DNA of 11,375 bases from assembly GCA_013816445.1 (NCBI GenBank), contig JACDEK010000003.1, forward strand, positions 1-11,375, in the 5' to 3' direction. Position 1 is the stretch's first letter. Every line of letters begins with the position of its first letter. Below are positions 1 to 5,802 of the stretch, piece after piece. The translations under genes and the position numbers were made by a program. This DNA is from Candidatus Saccharimonadota bacterium. Its GTDB lineage: Bacteria > Patescibacteriota > Saccharimonadia > CAILAD01 > BJGX01. A model generated the notes under the pieces. It was not told the DNA's origin and did not search any database. It saw only the letters and a list, made by a program, of their open reading frames with translations.

Positions 1-593
1 GGGACAATCTTTGTAATCAACTGCTCATTTATATAGCCAGTCTGGCCCTGCCAATCGCTAGGAATATTTTCTGATAATACATGTTCTACTGTGAAATGAG
101 GCATTTTTTCTTGGCATTCTTTGATTAAAACTGCACACGGGTTTTCGTCGAGCGAGCGCAAGCCGTGTAATAAAGTGATATCCCATTCAAGATCATTGTT
201 ATCAAGCAAAAACTGCATTTGTGCAATGAAGGGGGTTACACCAATGCCGCCCGCAATCCATAGAATTCTCTCTTGTGAATCTGGTAGTACAAACTCCCCA
301 TCTGGGCCAGAAATATCAATTTCATCACCCTTTTTCAACTGAAATAAATCATTTTTGAATTCTGAATGTTTGGTTTCAATTAAGCGCGTTGTTAGAATAA
401 GGTTTTTTTCTGTCGGTGATGCACTAATAGTAAACCAACGCTTTATTCCTCGGTCATCCGGGTGTGGATCAGCTATAGTGATTTCTATATATTGTCCAGC
501 TGTAAACGTAAAATCATTTGGTTTGGCAAAATGTAACTGCCATATGTCTGAGCTGATATGATTTTTTGAAATAAAAGTTAGTTTAGTTTTCAT
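1..593 (-). CDS. FAD/NAD(P)-binding ferredoxin reductase-family oxidoreductase, 3'-truncated by window edge
   Basis: This is a flavoprotein reductase of the ferredoxin-NADP+ reductase superfamily (COG1018-like). Such proteins move electrons between NAD(P)H and a redox partner through FAD. The 197 visible residues cover the FAD-binding barrel and the start of the NAD(P)-binding domain. Visible signatures are RWFTIS at residues 52-57 (the family R-x-Y/F-[ST] FAD motif), GPDGEFVL at about 97-104 and the nucleotide-binding AGGIGVTPF at 114-122. The C-terminal end, which would show whether a 2Fe-2S domain or an NADP-specific tail is attached, lies beyond the left edge. The ATG at 593-591 is favoured because AAGGTGAT, a good Shine-Dalgarno sequence, sits about 7 nt upstream (complement of 599-606). 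The gene is divergent from the CobW-type gene. The exact physiological partner cannot be told from the sequence. Confidence 0.88.
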   Translation of the reverse strand, partial: MKTKLTFISKNHISSDIWQLHFAKPNDFTFTAGQYIEITIADPHPDDRGIKRWFTISASPTEKNLILTTRLIETKHSEFKNDLFQLKKGDEIDISGPDGEFVLPDSQERILWIAGGIGVTPFIAQMQFLLDNNDLEWDITLLHGLRSLDENPCAVLIKECQEKMPHFTVEHVLSENIPSDWQGQTGYINEQLITKIV

Positions 594-641
594 ATTTTAA
601 TCACCTTGTAATATTAACTGCTAAATAGTTGATGCTTCTGA

Positions 642-651
642 TATAATTATA
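642..651. promoter_or_regulatory. Divergent overlapping -10 boxes (flavoreductase / CobW gene)
   Basis: TATAATTATA at 642-651 is a palindrome that gives a perfect TATAAT -10 on both strands (642-647 plus; 651-646 minus). On the plus strand TG at 639-640 makes it a perfect extended -10 (TGATATAAT), and no good -35 is visible. Plus-strand transcription would start near 654, only about 3 nt before the CobW ATG at 657. The minus-strand start would fall near 639, leaving a leader of about 45 nt that contains the AAGGTGAT ribosome site. Polymerase binding on the two strands should be mutually exclusive. Start points are inferred from standard spacing. Confidence 0.7.
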
Positions 652-656
652 CTCTA

Positions 657-1691
657 ATGACAAAAGCAACAACACTAATTGAGCATAAAAAGATTCCTAT
701 TACTGTTATTCAGGGTTTTTTGGGTGCGGGAAAAACAACTTTACTTAACTACATTCTTACGCACAATCAAGGTATGAATATTGGTGTTGTCGTAAATGAC
801 TTTGGTGATATTAATATTGATTCAGAGCTCATTGAATCTAAAAGTGAAGAAAAATTAGAGCTTACAAGTGGCTGTATATGCTGTAGTCTGCAAACTCTTG
901 AATTGCAAGATGCAATTGATCAATTTACGAACTCGGGTAGTAATATTGATTATATAATCATTGAAGCCAGCGGGCTGGCAGAACCAAGGGATTTAGTGTT
1001 TACACTCAAAGATACAATTGGTTTAAAGGTACGACTTGATAGTATCGTAACTGTGCTTGACTCTGAGAATATCAAAAAAAATGCCAGCGAACACGATACA
1101 GCTCGTGATCAGATAATATTTACTGACTTTATTGTTATTAATAAGGTAGATTTGATTAGTAAAGATAAGTTGAAGGATATTTATGATTTGATTCATTCAT
1201 TCAACCCAAAAGCTCGAGTGCTTGAAGCTGTACTGGGGCAGATAGATGTACGCTTATTGCTTGATCAAGACATGTATCGCGGTAAAAAATTACCCCAAAA
1301 ATCAAAACATAATCGAGGTGACCATGATGAACATATACATACCAAGTATTCACACTTTTCATGGACATCTCAAAAGTCTCTCGACCCGATGAAGTTTCAA
1401 GACTTTGCGAATCGTCGAATGCCTACTAATATTTATCGAGCAAAAGGTTTTATTGATTTTGGCCTAAAAGGTCACCATAGAAAGTACATTTACCAGTTAG
1501 TTGGTGTGCGGCCAGAGCTAGTGTGGGATAACTGGCGATCTACAACACCCGAAACCAAGCTAGTTTTTATTGGTCAAGATATTGATCAAAAAGCCATTGT
1601 TGCTGAGCTAGACAAATGTGTCGATACAAAGCCTAGCGAACCTTTACCGGGTGATATTGAATTACAATTACCAAAAAAAGCAGATTTATAA
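657..1691 (+). CDS. CobW/COG0523-family GTP-binding metallochaperone
   Basis: This is a G3E-family GTPase of the CobW/ZNG1/YjiA group. Such proteins bind Zn2+, Co2+ or Ni2+ and use GTP hydrolysis to deliver metal to client proteins in the cytoplasm. In the 344 residues one sees Walker A GFLGAGKTT (20-28), the metal-binding CxCC motif GCICC (72-76), EASGLAEP (103-110, Walker B-region Glu and switch), the guanine-specificity NKVD (162-165) and a His-rich linker with H218, H223, H226, H228 and H233. A CobW C-terminal domain follows from about 230 to 315. Length is normal for the family. The start is forced: an in-frame TGA at 639-641 lies upstream with no other start codon between. There is no Shine-Dalgarno sequence. 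It ends 1 nt from the convergent neighbour's stop. The metal and client are unknown, and no Zur-like operator is evident. Confidence 0.93.
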   Translation: MTKATTLIEHKKIPITVIQGFLGAGKTTLLNYILTHNQGMNIGVVVNDFGDINIDSELIESKSEEKLELTSGCICCSLQTLELQDAIDQFTNSGSNIDYIIIEASGLAEPRDLVFTLKDTIGLKVRLDSIVTVLDSENIKKNASEHDTARDQIIFTDFIVINKVDLISKDKLKDIYDLIHSFNPKARVLEAVLGQIDVRLLLDQDMYRGKKLPQKSKHNRGDHDEHIHTKYSHFSWTSQKSLDPMKFQDFANRRMPTNIYRAKGFIDFGLKGHHRKYIYQLVGVRPELVWDNWRSTTPETKLVFIGQDIDQKAIVAELDKCVDTKPSEPLPGDIELQLPKKADL

Positions 1692-1692
1692 C

Positions 1693-2196
1693 TCAACAGC
1701 CAATAGAGCGCAAATTACCCTGATACTGCGCTGCAATTGAGGCTAAATTACCTGAGTGAGTAGTATTTTCAACTGTATAGGCAGATGCCGGCGCATTAGT
1801 TGAAGTTAAGAAGTTCAACTGGCTTGTATGGCGTGTATTTTCTTGAGCTAATTGCGAATTATATTGATTAGTATAAGTAGTTTTTTGTGATGCACTACAG
1901 GTTTTTGTACCGGAGCTATTACTTGAATTTGAGCTATTTTGTGGCTGATTAACCGTTGGGGTTGAGTTTTGGTTTGTATTAGGGGTATCGGTATTAGGTT
2001 GAGTATTAGGTTGAGTATTTTGATTAGTATTAGTGTCTACTTTTGGCTGATTAATAGCGTAACGAACCGTACCTGCAAAAGCGATAAATGCAAAGACACT
2101 ACAGACTGCCAGTGTGGCAATGCGTAGTGGCATAGCAATGTCACGAAATTCAAAACTTGGTGGTCGGGTGATTTTTGGAGCATGAGTACTTTGCAT
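1693..2196 (-). CDS. Small membrane-anchored Asn/Thr/Gln-rich protein, unknown function
   Basis: I do not recognise a family. The 167-residue protein has a short N-terminal tail with basic residues (1-21) and one hydrophobic segment (about 23-45, PLRIATLAVCSVFAFIAFAG). A low-complexity Asn/Thr/Gln/Pro/Ser linker (about 51-97, with NTQP units) leads to a C-terminal region (98-167) rich in Gln, Asn and His. It has two cysteines outside the membrane segment, C100 and the terminal C167, which could form a disulfide. The tail contains an internal repeat: ENTRHTSQL (120-128) resembles ENTTHSGNL (143-151). This is the layout of a signal-anchored envelope or surface protein. A 12-bp tandem DNA repeat (1991-2014) underlies the NTQP units. 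It has its own extended -10 promoter, no Shine-Dalgarno sequence, and ends with TGA. Confidence 0.75.
   Translation of the reverse strand: MQSTHAPKITRPPSFEFRDIAMPLRIATLAVCSVFAFIAFAGTVRYAINQPKVDTNTNQNTQPNTQPNTDTPNTNQNSTPTVNQPQNSSNSSNSSGTKTCSASQKTTYTNQYNSQLAQENTRHTSQLNFLTSTNAPASAYTVENTTHSGNLASIAAQYQGNLRSIGC
1991..2014. repeat. 12-bp tandem repeat inside the low-complexity linker
   Basis: GTATTAGGTTGA occurs twice head to tail (1991-2002 and 2003-2014). Degenerate copies follow at 2015-2026 (GTATTTTGATTA) and precede near 1976. On the coding (minus) strand it encodes the repeated Gln-Pro-Asn-Thr units of the linker. Slippage at such a repeat would change linker length by four residues without a frameshift. 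Confidence 0.8.
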
Positions 2197-2202
2197 TTTT
2201 TT

Positions 2203-2211
2203 ATTATACCA
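2203..2211 (-). promoter_or_regulatory. Extended -10 promoter of the membrane-anchored protein gene (leaderless)
   Basis: Read on the minus strand, TGGTATAAT (2211 to 2203) is a perfect extended -10. Six A residues follow and then the ATG at 2196-2194. With normal spacing, transcription would start exactly at the A of the ATG, giving a leaderless mRNA. A weak TTTAGT lies 17 bp upstream (2231-2226). Upstream in-frame codons offer no other start before a stop at 2229-2227. Confidence 0.65.
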
Positions 2212-2244
2212 CCAGTAGTTAAGTAACTAAAAAAGTGAGAACAA

Positions 2245-3258
2245 CTATTTGACTAAGTTTTTAGGTTGGCCCGCCACAAAGCTCCCAATGTTATCTACAG
2301 TAGTGTGCCTGATCCATTCAAGAGCTTCATAGGAATTAAATGCATTATGGGGGGTAATAATGACATTTGGTAGTTTTTCTAGAATTAGCTGTTCGAGTAC
2401 ATAGTTAAAACCGCGGTCAGTAGTTTTTTTGAGTAGCTCGGTTTCTTCATTCAATTCTAAAAGCTTTTCGCCCTCAATAACATCTAGGGCAGCACCGCCA
2501 AGTTGCTGGCTAGCTAGAGCTACAACTAGGGCCTGAGTATCAATAAGTTCTCCACGTGCCGTATTAATGAGTAAGGCAGTTGGCTTCATACGGTCAAAGG
2601 CATTTTTATTAATCATATGGTGGTTTTCGGCCATATATGGCGCGTGTAAGGTGACAATATCAGATTGAGAAAGTAATTCAATGATTTTTACATACTGCAT
2701 ATTATATTCGTATTCTAGGCCTTGGTTTGGAAAAGGATCATATGCCAAAACTTTCATCCCAAAGCCATTTGCAATACGTACAACGTGTTTACCTATCGCA
2801 CCCGTGCCAATAACCCCAAGGGTTTTACCGGCTAGGTTAAAGCCAGTTAATGTAGAATGATCCATATGACCAGATCGAGCTTGTTCAAGCGCTGGTAGTA
2901 ATCTTCTTGAGAGTGCTAGCATCAGCATGAAGGTATATTCTGCAACCGTATCTTCTCCATAACCTGGTACATTACTTAAAAGAACCTGTTGGTGTCGTAT
3001 GGTTGCTAAGTCTACATTATCATAGCCTGTAGAGCGACAGGTGATGAGTTTGAGTTTTGGCAGTAACTCGAGTATTTTTTTTTCAACTCGACTCGTCACA
3101 TAAATACTAATAATATCAGCATTTTTTGCTAACTCTGCTGATTCAATATTAAGTGGTTGATCAGTGAATGTGACAGTATGGTTTTTGAGAGTATGCTGAA
3201 AATACCGATGTTCATCAGGAGTAATTTCAAAAAAATGGATGGTTGGTTTTGGTGACAT
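2245..3258 (-). CDS. D-2-hydroxyacid dehydrogenase (NAD-dependent; D-lactate or hydroxypyruvate/glycerate type)
   Basis: This enzyme reduces a 2-keto acid to the D-2-hydroxyacid using NADH, in the cytoplasm. The 337 residues match the family length. The substrate-binding half includes CRSTGYDNVD (74-83). The NAD-binding Rossmann fold has GTGAIG (151-156), with D174 ending the second strand as expected for NAD. Catalytic residues are R235 (in NTARGELID), a Glu in IEGE (E262/E264) and H304 (in ITPHNAF). Overall pattern and length resemble D-lactate dehydrogenases more than PGDH or GyaR, but specificity cannot be fixed by eye. It starts 7 nt after the kinase stop with no Shine-Dalgarno site, so translational coupling is likely. 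With the glycerate kinase upstream, one attractive reading is hydroxypyruvate reduction to D-glycerate. Fermentative D-lactate production is the main alternative. Confidence 0.92.
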   Translation of the reverse strand: MSPKPTIHFFEITPDEHRYFQHTLKNHTVTFTDQPLNIESAELAKNADIISIYVTSRVEKKILELLPKLKLITCRSTGYDNVDLATIRHQQVLLSNVPGYGEDTVAEYTFMLMLALSRRLLPALEQARSGHMDHSTLTGFNLAGKTLGVIGTGAIGKHVVRIANGFGMKVLAYDPFPNQGLEYEYNMQYVKIIELLSQSDIVTLHAPYMAENHHMINKNAFDRMKPTALLINTARGELIDTQALVVALASQQLGGAALDVIEGEKLLELNEETELLKKTTDRGFNYVLEQLILEKLPNVIITPHNAFNSYEALEWIRHTTVDNIGSFVAGQPKNLVK

Positions 3259-3265
3259 ATACTAG

Positions 3266-4540
3266 TTATGGTTTACGACTTAATAATACAATAAAATCAG
3301 ACACATTAGCAGTGATATGTCTTTTGATAGTAAAAATACCTCGTACTTTTTCTAGAGTAGTGTAGCTTTGATTGAGCGCGACTGCTTCGGTTGGGTCAAC
3401 ATGTTGTTGTTTGATTTCGTGACCCGTATAGGCACTATCTGTAATTGCTCCGGCTACCGGAATGTTATCTTTTCCATCGCTCGCGGCTGATATAATGACA
3501 CTCCCTTTTGGTAAATGTGGTAAGGCCGACAAGGCTACGTCTTGATTGCGACCACCCTTACCCGGGTGAGTAACATTCACTTGGGTCTCACCACACGCCA
3601 GCAAGGCCTCACCAGGCTTAATAGCACGCGCTAAATTGGGCCCAACTTTACTGGCATATCCCGTAAGTGCTTTTGAGTATACTACTGGTTTATAGCCAAG
3701 CTCTATAGCCTTTTCGCGCATAGCAGCAATGGCGGTCCAGCCAGATGCAAGCACAATATTATGTACTTTGGTAAAATATTTTAGATCTTTTGGTGTTTCA
3801 ACAAAATTGAGGTTGCCAAGATCATACTGTGTGGCAATTTTTTGGGCATCATGAACCGATGTTGTATCCATAACTGTTGGCCCTGAGGCTATCATCTCTA
3901 AGTCATTACCCGGCACATCAGAGATAATTAAGCTAACTATAGTGGCTGGGTAGGCATATTTTGCTAGGTTGCCACCATGTATGTAGCTCAGGTGTTTTCT
4001 GACGGTATTCATTTCTTGAATTTTTGCACCACTTTTTAACAAGTGGTCACCAACAATTTGAAGATCAAGACAGGTAGTATTTTTTCCGGGTTGGCAAAAA
4101 AGTGAGCTACCACCTCCGCAAATAATCGTAATCACTAAGTCGTCTTTGGTGGTTTGCTTAAGGACTTCTATTGCCTTACTCGTTGCTAGAATATTTTTTT
4201 CTGAGGGCAATGGGTGGGTACCGATGTATGATTTAATCTTACCAAGTCGTTTTTTTGTAATATCTATTACTACTCCACCCTTCACTTTACGCTTTGGTAG
4301 TATTGTGAGGAGTTGTTGGGTTGCGCTGGCTGAACCTTTTCCCATACCAACAATGTAGATTTTTTTGTAGTGAGTCAAATCAAATTCATTGTCGCGAAAA
4401 CACACAGTATTTTCATACCCAATACAGTCGTTCTGAAATAGCTTCTTTAGCTCAAGTGCTTCATAGCCAGCTTCAGCGATACGTAATGCATCACACCTTA
4501 AATCTGTATTACCAAGTTTGCGGGAGTTTTTGATTATCAT
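3266..4540 (-). CDS. Glycerate 2-kinase, MOFRL/DUF4147 type
   Basis: This family phosphorylates D-glycerate with ATP to 2-phosphoglycerate, feeding lower glycolysis. Both expected domains are present in 424 residues. The N-terminal DUF4147 domain has GMGKGS (65-70), the glycine-rich CGGGSS (141-146), NTVRKHLS (178-185), SDVPGN (207-212) and ASGPT (218-222). The C-terminal MOFRL domain has CGETQV (316-321), GGRNQ (329-333) and SDGKDN (354-359). The usual C-terminal TGTNV-D signature is altered to ITANVSDF (409-416), a mild divergence. The ATG at 4540 is the first in-frame start downstream of the predicted transcription start near 4555, leaving a leader of about 15 nt without a Shine-Dalgarno site. 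It is the first gene of an operon with the D-2-hydroxyacid dehydrogenase. The symbol varies between species (gckA, garK2, ttuD), so none is given. Confidence 0.92.
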   Translation of the reverse strand: MIIKNSRKLGNTDLRCDALRIAEAGYEALELKKLFQNDCIGYENTVCFRDNEFDLTHYKKIYIVGMGKGSASATQQLLTILPKRKVKGGVVIDITKKRLGKIKSYIGTHPLPSEKNILATSKAIEVLKQTTKDDLVITIICGGGSSLFCQPGKNTTCLDLQIVGDHLLKSGAKIQEMNTVRKHLSYIHGGNLAKYAYPATIVSLIISDVPGNDLEMIASGPTVMDTTSVHDAQKIATQYDLGNLNFVETPKDLKYFTKVHNIVLASGWTAIAAMREKAIELGYKPVVYSKALTGYASKVGPNLARAIKPGEALLACGETQVNVTHPGKGGRNQDVALSALPHLPKGSVIISAASDGKDNIPVAGAITDSAYTGHEIKQQHVDPTEAVALNQSYTTLEKVRGIFTIKRHITANVSDFIVLLSRKP

Positions 4541-4561
4541 AAGAAAATGCTTATGTATGTA

Positions 4562-4590
4562 ATTATAACAGGCCTGAAGGTGAAAGTCAG
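4562..4590 (-). promoter_or_regulatory. Promoter of the glycerate kinase / dehydrogenase operon
   Basis: On the minus strand, CTGACT (4590-4585, 4 of 6 to TTGACA), a 17-bp spacer and TATAAT (4567-4562) form a good promoter. TGT directly before the -10 makes it an extended -10 (TGTTATAAT). The expected start is near 4555. Confidence 0.7.
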
Positions 4591-4621
4591 ATAAGTAACA
4601 AGTATATATTCTTTAGCAAAT

Positions 4622-4666
4622 AAAAAACCCTTTTCACTGTCGAATCATTACGAAAGTGAAAAAGGT
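4622..4666 (-). terminator. Rho-independent terminator after the MOSC gene
   Basis: A 12-bp stem pairs 4627-4638 with 4655-4666 and has one mismatch (C4630 against A4663). The loop is 16 nt, and on the minus strand the stem is followed by six T residues (4627-4622) and further T-rich sequence. It lies 17 nt beyond the MOSC stop and upstream of the kinase promoter, so it separates the two transcription units. Confidence 0.82.
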
Positions 4667-4683
4667 ATAATACTAATTAAGCG

Positions 4684-5280
4684 TTATTTTTTGAGTCTGT
4701 TTTGCGATTTAGTCTGCAGCATTTCAAAGACAGTGAGTGACTGAAGTTTTTGTTCTATTATTTCAATAGTACCAGTGGTCGGTACTATACCTGGCTCAAG
4801 AACTCTCAAGTACCATCCACAGCATCCATTTTGCCACATGAGTTCATCAATGTTTTTGACTCCCAGGTGCCACATCAGCTTGAAACATGGTTGACGAGGT
4901 TTACTCACCTCTAAGAGTGCTGTACCTCACTGCCACTTGTCACCAAAATGAACTTCTTCTTCTGTAATACCAACAGTAGTAAGGTTTTCACCAAAAGACG
5001 GTATTGGTAATTTTAGCCCTAGGTCTGCACGCCAAAATACATAGTGCTCAACAGGGTACACATAGACTGCCTTTTCATTGCCACCATGAAGCTGCCGACC
5101 ATCTGGTTTTGGCTTGGTATCTACTTGTTGGTCACCCTGCAGATTTGTATATGTTAGCAAGATCTCTTCTGATACTACAGGCGATTTATTAATACTTGAG
5201 TATATGGGGCCTTTTTTGAGACGACGCAATACTTGTGGCTGAGCTACATTTACTGATTTGATACTGATAATCTGAGTCAC
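4684..5280 (-). pseudogene. MOSC-domain protein (YiiM-like) interrupted by an in-frame TGA
   Basis: MOSC proteins carry a beta-barrel sulfur-carrier domain. YiiM-type members act in the molybdenum-dependent reduction of N-hydroxylated compounds. Reading through one TGA (4929-4927) gives a continuous 198-codon product of near-normal length. Before the stop: LQGDQQ, HGGNEKAVYVYPVEHY and GENLTT. After it, in the same frame: GTALLEVSKPRQPCFKL with the conserved Cys (about residue 132) and CGWYLRVLEPG. No frameshift is needed. From memory, E. coli YiiM has Trp at the interrupted position, so a TGG to TGA change is the simplest explanation. GTG at 5280 is preferred over TTG at 5313 because transcription should start near 5311 and a weak AAGAG precedes the GTG. 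Promoter and terminator look intact, so the lesion is recent, read through, or a sequence error. Confidence 0.82.
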
Positions 5281-5317
5281 AGTCTGCTCTTTTCTGTAGG
5301 TACACAAAATCAACAGT

Positions 5318-5346
5318 ATTATATTTAATTTTTTGATTAATTACAA
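5318..5346 (-). promoter_or_regulatory. Promoter of the MOSC gene
   Basis: On the minus strand, TTGTAA (5346-5341, 4 of 6 to consensus), a 17-bp spacer and a perfect TATAAT (5323-5318) predict transcription from about 5311. That gives a leader of about 30 nt to the GTG at 5280. It sits immediately downstream of the tRNA terminator. Confidence 0.68.
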
Positions 5347-5371
5347 CGGACTATTTTATTAAACATATATC

Positions 5372-5399
5372 AAAAAAAGACCTTCCCGAAGAAAAGTCT
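5372..5399 (-). terminator. Rho-independent terminator of tRNA-Glu
   Basis: On the minus strand a 9-bp stem (5399-5391 with 5386-5378, two G-U pairs) closes a TTCG tetraloop (5390-5387). A run of T residues follows (5378-5372). It begins only 4 nt after the encoded CCA end of the tRNA, so it ends a monocistronic tRNA transcript. Confidence 0.9.
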
Positions 5400-5403
5400 C
5401 TTA

Positions 5404-5480
5404 TGGTGATCCCTGCGGGATTCGAACCCGCGATCTTCAGGATGAGAACCTGATGTCCTAGGCCACTAGACGAAGGGACC
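5404..5480 (-). tRNA. tRNA-Glu, anticodon CTC, CCA encoded
   Basis: The 77-nt sequence folds into a complete cloverleaf. The acceptor stem is GGTCCCT with AGGGATC (one G-U pair). The D arm begins GTC and ends GAC. The anticodon stem TCAGG/CCTGA encloses the loop TTCTCAT, whose CTC anticodon (complement of 5444-5446) reads GAG. The T arm is GCGGG-TTCGAAT-CCCGC. The discriminator is A, and CCA is encoded at 5406-5404. The C34 anticodon reads only GAG, so a separate TTC isoacceptor must exist elsewhere for GAA. Confidence 0.96.
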
Positions 5481-5489
5481 AAATAAATA

Positions 5490-5519
5490 TTTATAAAGTG
5501 TCTGTATACACTTTGTCTA
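5490..5519 (-). promoter_or_regulatory. Probable tRNA-Glu promoter with inverted repeat in the spacer
   Basis: On the minus strand TAGACA (5519-5514, 5 of 6 to TTGACA), an 18-bp spacer and TATAAA (5495-5490) place the start near 5483, just before the mature tRNA 5' end at 5480. A perfect 7-bp inverted repeat, AAAGTGT (5495-5501) and ACACTTT (5508-5514), occupies almost exactly the spacer. Its function is unknown. Confidence 0.6.
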
Positions 5520-5583
5520 TGCAGTATATCTGTAAGTCATGACTGTTTGCAATCTACACCACTTTTAAGTGAAAAAACAATGC

Positions 5584-5613
5584 TAGACAAGCACTATATC
5601 GTCGCGGTATTAT
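5584..5613 (+). promoter_or_regulatory. Candidate distal nrdAB promoter P0
   Basis: TAGACA (5584-5589), an 18-bp spacer and TATTAT (5608-5613), each 5 of 6 to consensus, predict a start near 5620. A perfect NrdR-like half-site CACTATAT (5592-5599) lies in the spacer. AT-rich sequence makes chance matches possible. Confidence 0.4.
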
Positions 5614-5670
5614 AAACACAAGTTTTGTTTTTGAGGGGAGTTCTGGCGCACTACAGTGTGACGTTAGTAC

Positions 5671-5700
5671 TTGACAACACAGGGGGTATTTTCGTATTAT
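5671..5700 (+). promoter_or_regulatory. nrdAB promoter P1
   Basis: A perfect TTGACA (5671-5676), an 18-bp spacer and TATTAT (5695-5700) predict transcription from about 5707 and a 5' leader of about 160 nt. This is the best -35 in the region. Confidence 0.6.
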
Positions 5701-5754
5701 ATTCGTATGGTGAAAATAGTGTATTATGCACAGATCAGTACCGAAAAAAAGTAG

Positions 5755-5783
5755 TTGACGCTACTAAAAAAGCTATATATAGT
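5755..5783 (+). promoter_or_regulatory. nrdAB promoter P2, -10 overlapped by an NrdR-like box
   Basis: TTGACG (5755-5760), an ideal 17-bp spacer and TATAGT (5778-5783), both 5 of 6, predict a start near 5790 and a leader of about 78 nt. The -10 is embedded in NrdR-like box 1 (5770-5785), which is a standard way for this repressor to block RNA polymerase. Confidence 0.58.
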
Positions 5784-5785
5784 GT
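5770..5785 (+). promoter_or_regulatory. NrdR box 1 (predicted)
   Basis: AAGCTATATATAGTGT matches the remembered NrdR consensus ACACTATATATAGTGT at 14 of 16 positions. NrdR is a Zn-ribbon/ATP-cone repressor that senses nucleotide state and controls RNR genes. The site overlaps the P2 -10 box and lies 82 bp upstream of the nrdA ATG. Confidence 0.72.
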
Positions 5786-5802
5786 AGTAACACGCAGCAT
5801 AA

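Noticed and set aside
121..561. Open frames on the plus strand
   Set aside because: They lie opposite the well-conserved flavoreductase gene, show no family motifs and have no ribosome sites; they are shadows of the real gene.
4666..4671. Plus-strand TATAAT near the MOSC terminator as a promoter
   Set aside because: There is no suitable -35 or extended -10 and no plus-strand gene downstream before the tRNA region; it is probably chance in AT-rich sequence.
4684..4908. Independent gene starting at GTG 4908
   Set aside because: It is the C-terminal half of the MOSC domain in the same frame as the first half, with no properly spaced ribosome site.
4906..4929. Alternative genetic code (UGA as Gly or Trp) explaining the MOSC TGA
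   Set aside because: The nrdA, nrdB, cobW, kinase and dehydrogenase genes contain no in-frame TGA over thousands of codons, and the small membrane protein appears to end with TGA. One codon is not evidence for recoding of the genome.
4890..4929. UGA as selenocysteine in the MOSC gene
   Set aside because: Only a short 5-bp hairpin with a 3-nt loop follows, without a typical SECIS layout. The position is not the catalytic Cys, which is encoded normally downstream.
5744..5765. Minus-strand terminator: AGTAG/CTACT hairpin followed by T residues
   Set aside because: The stem is only 5 bp, it encloses the P2 -35 box, and there is no minus-strand gene upstream that would need termination.
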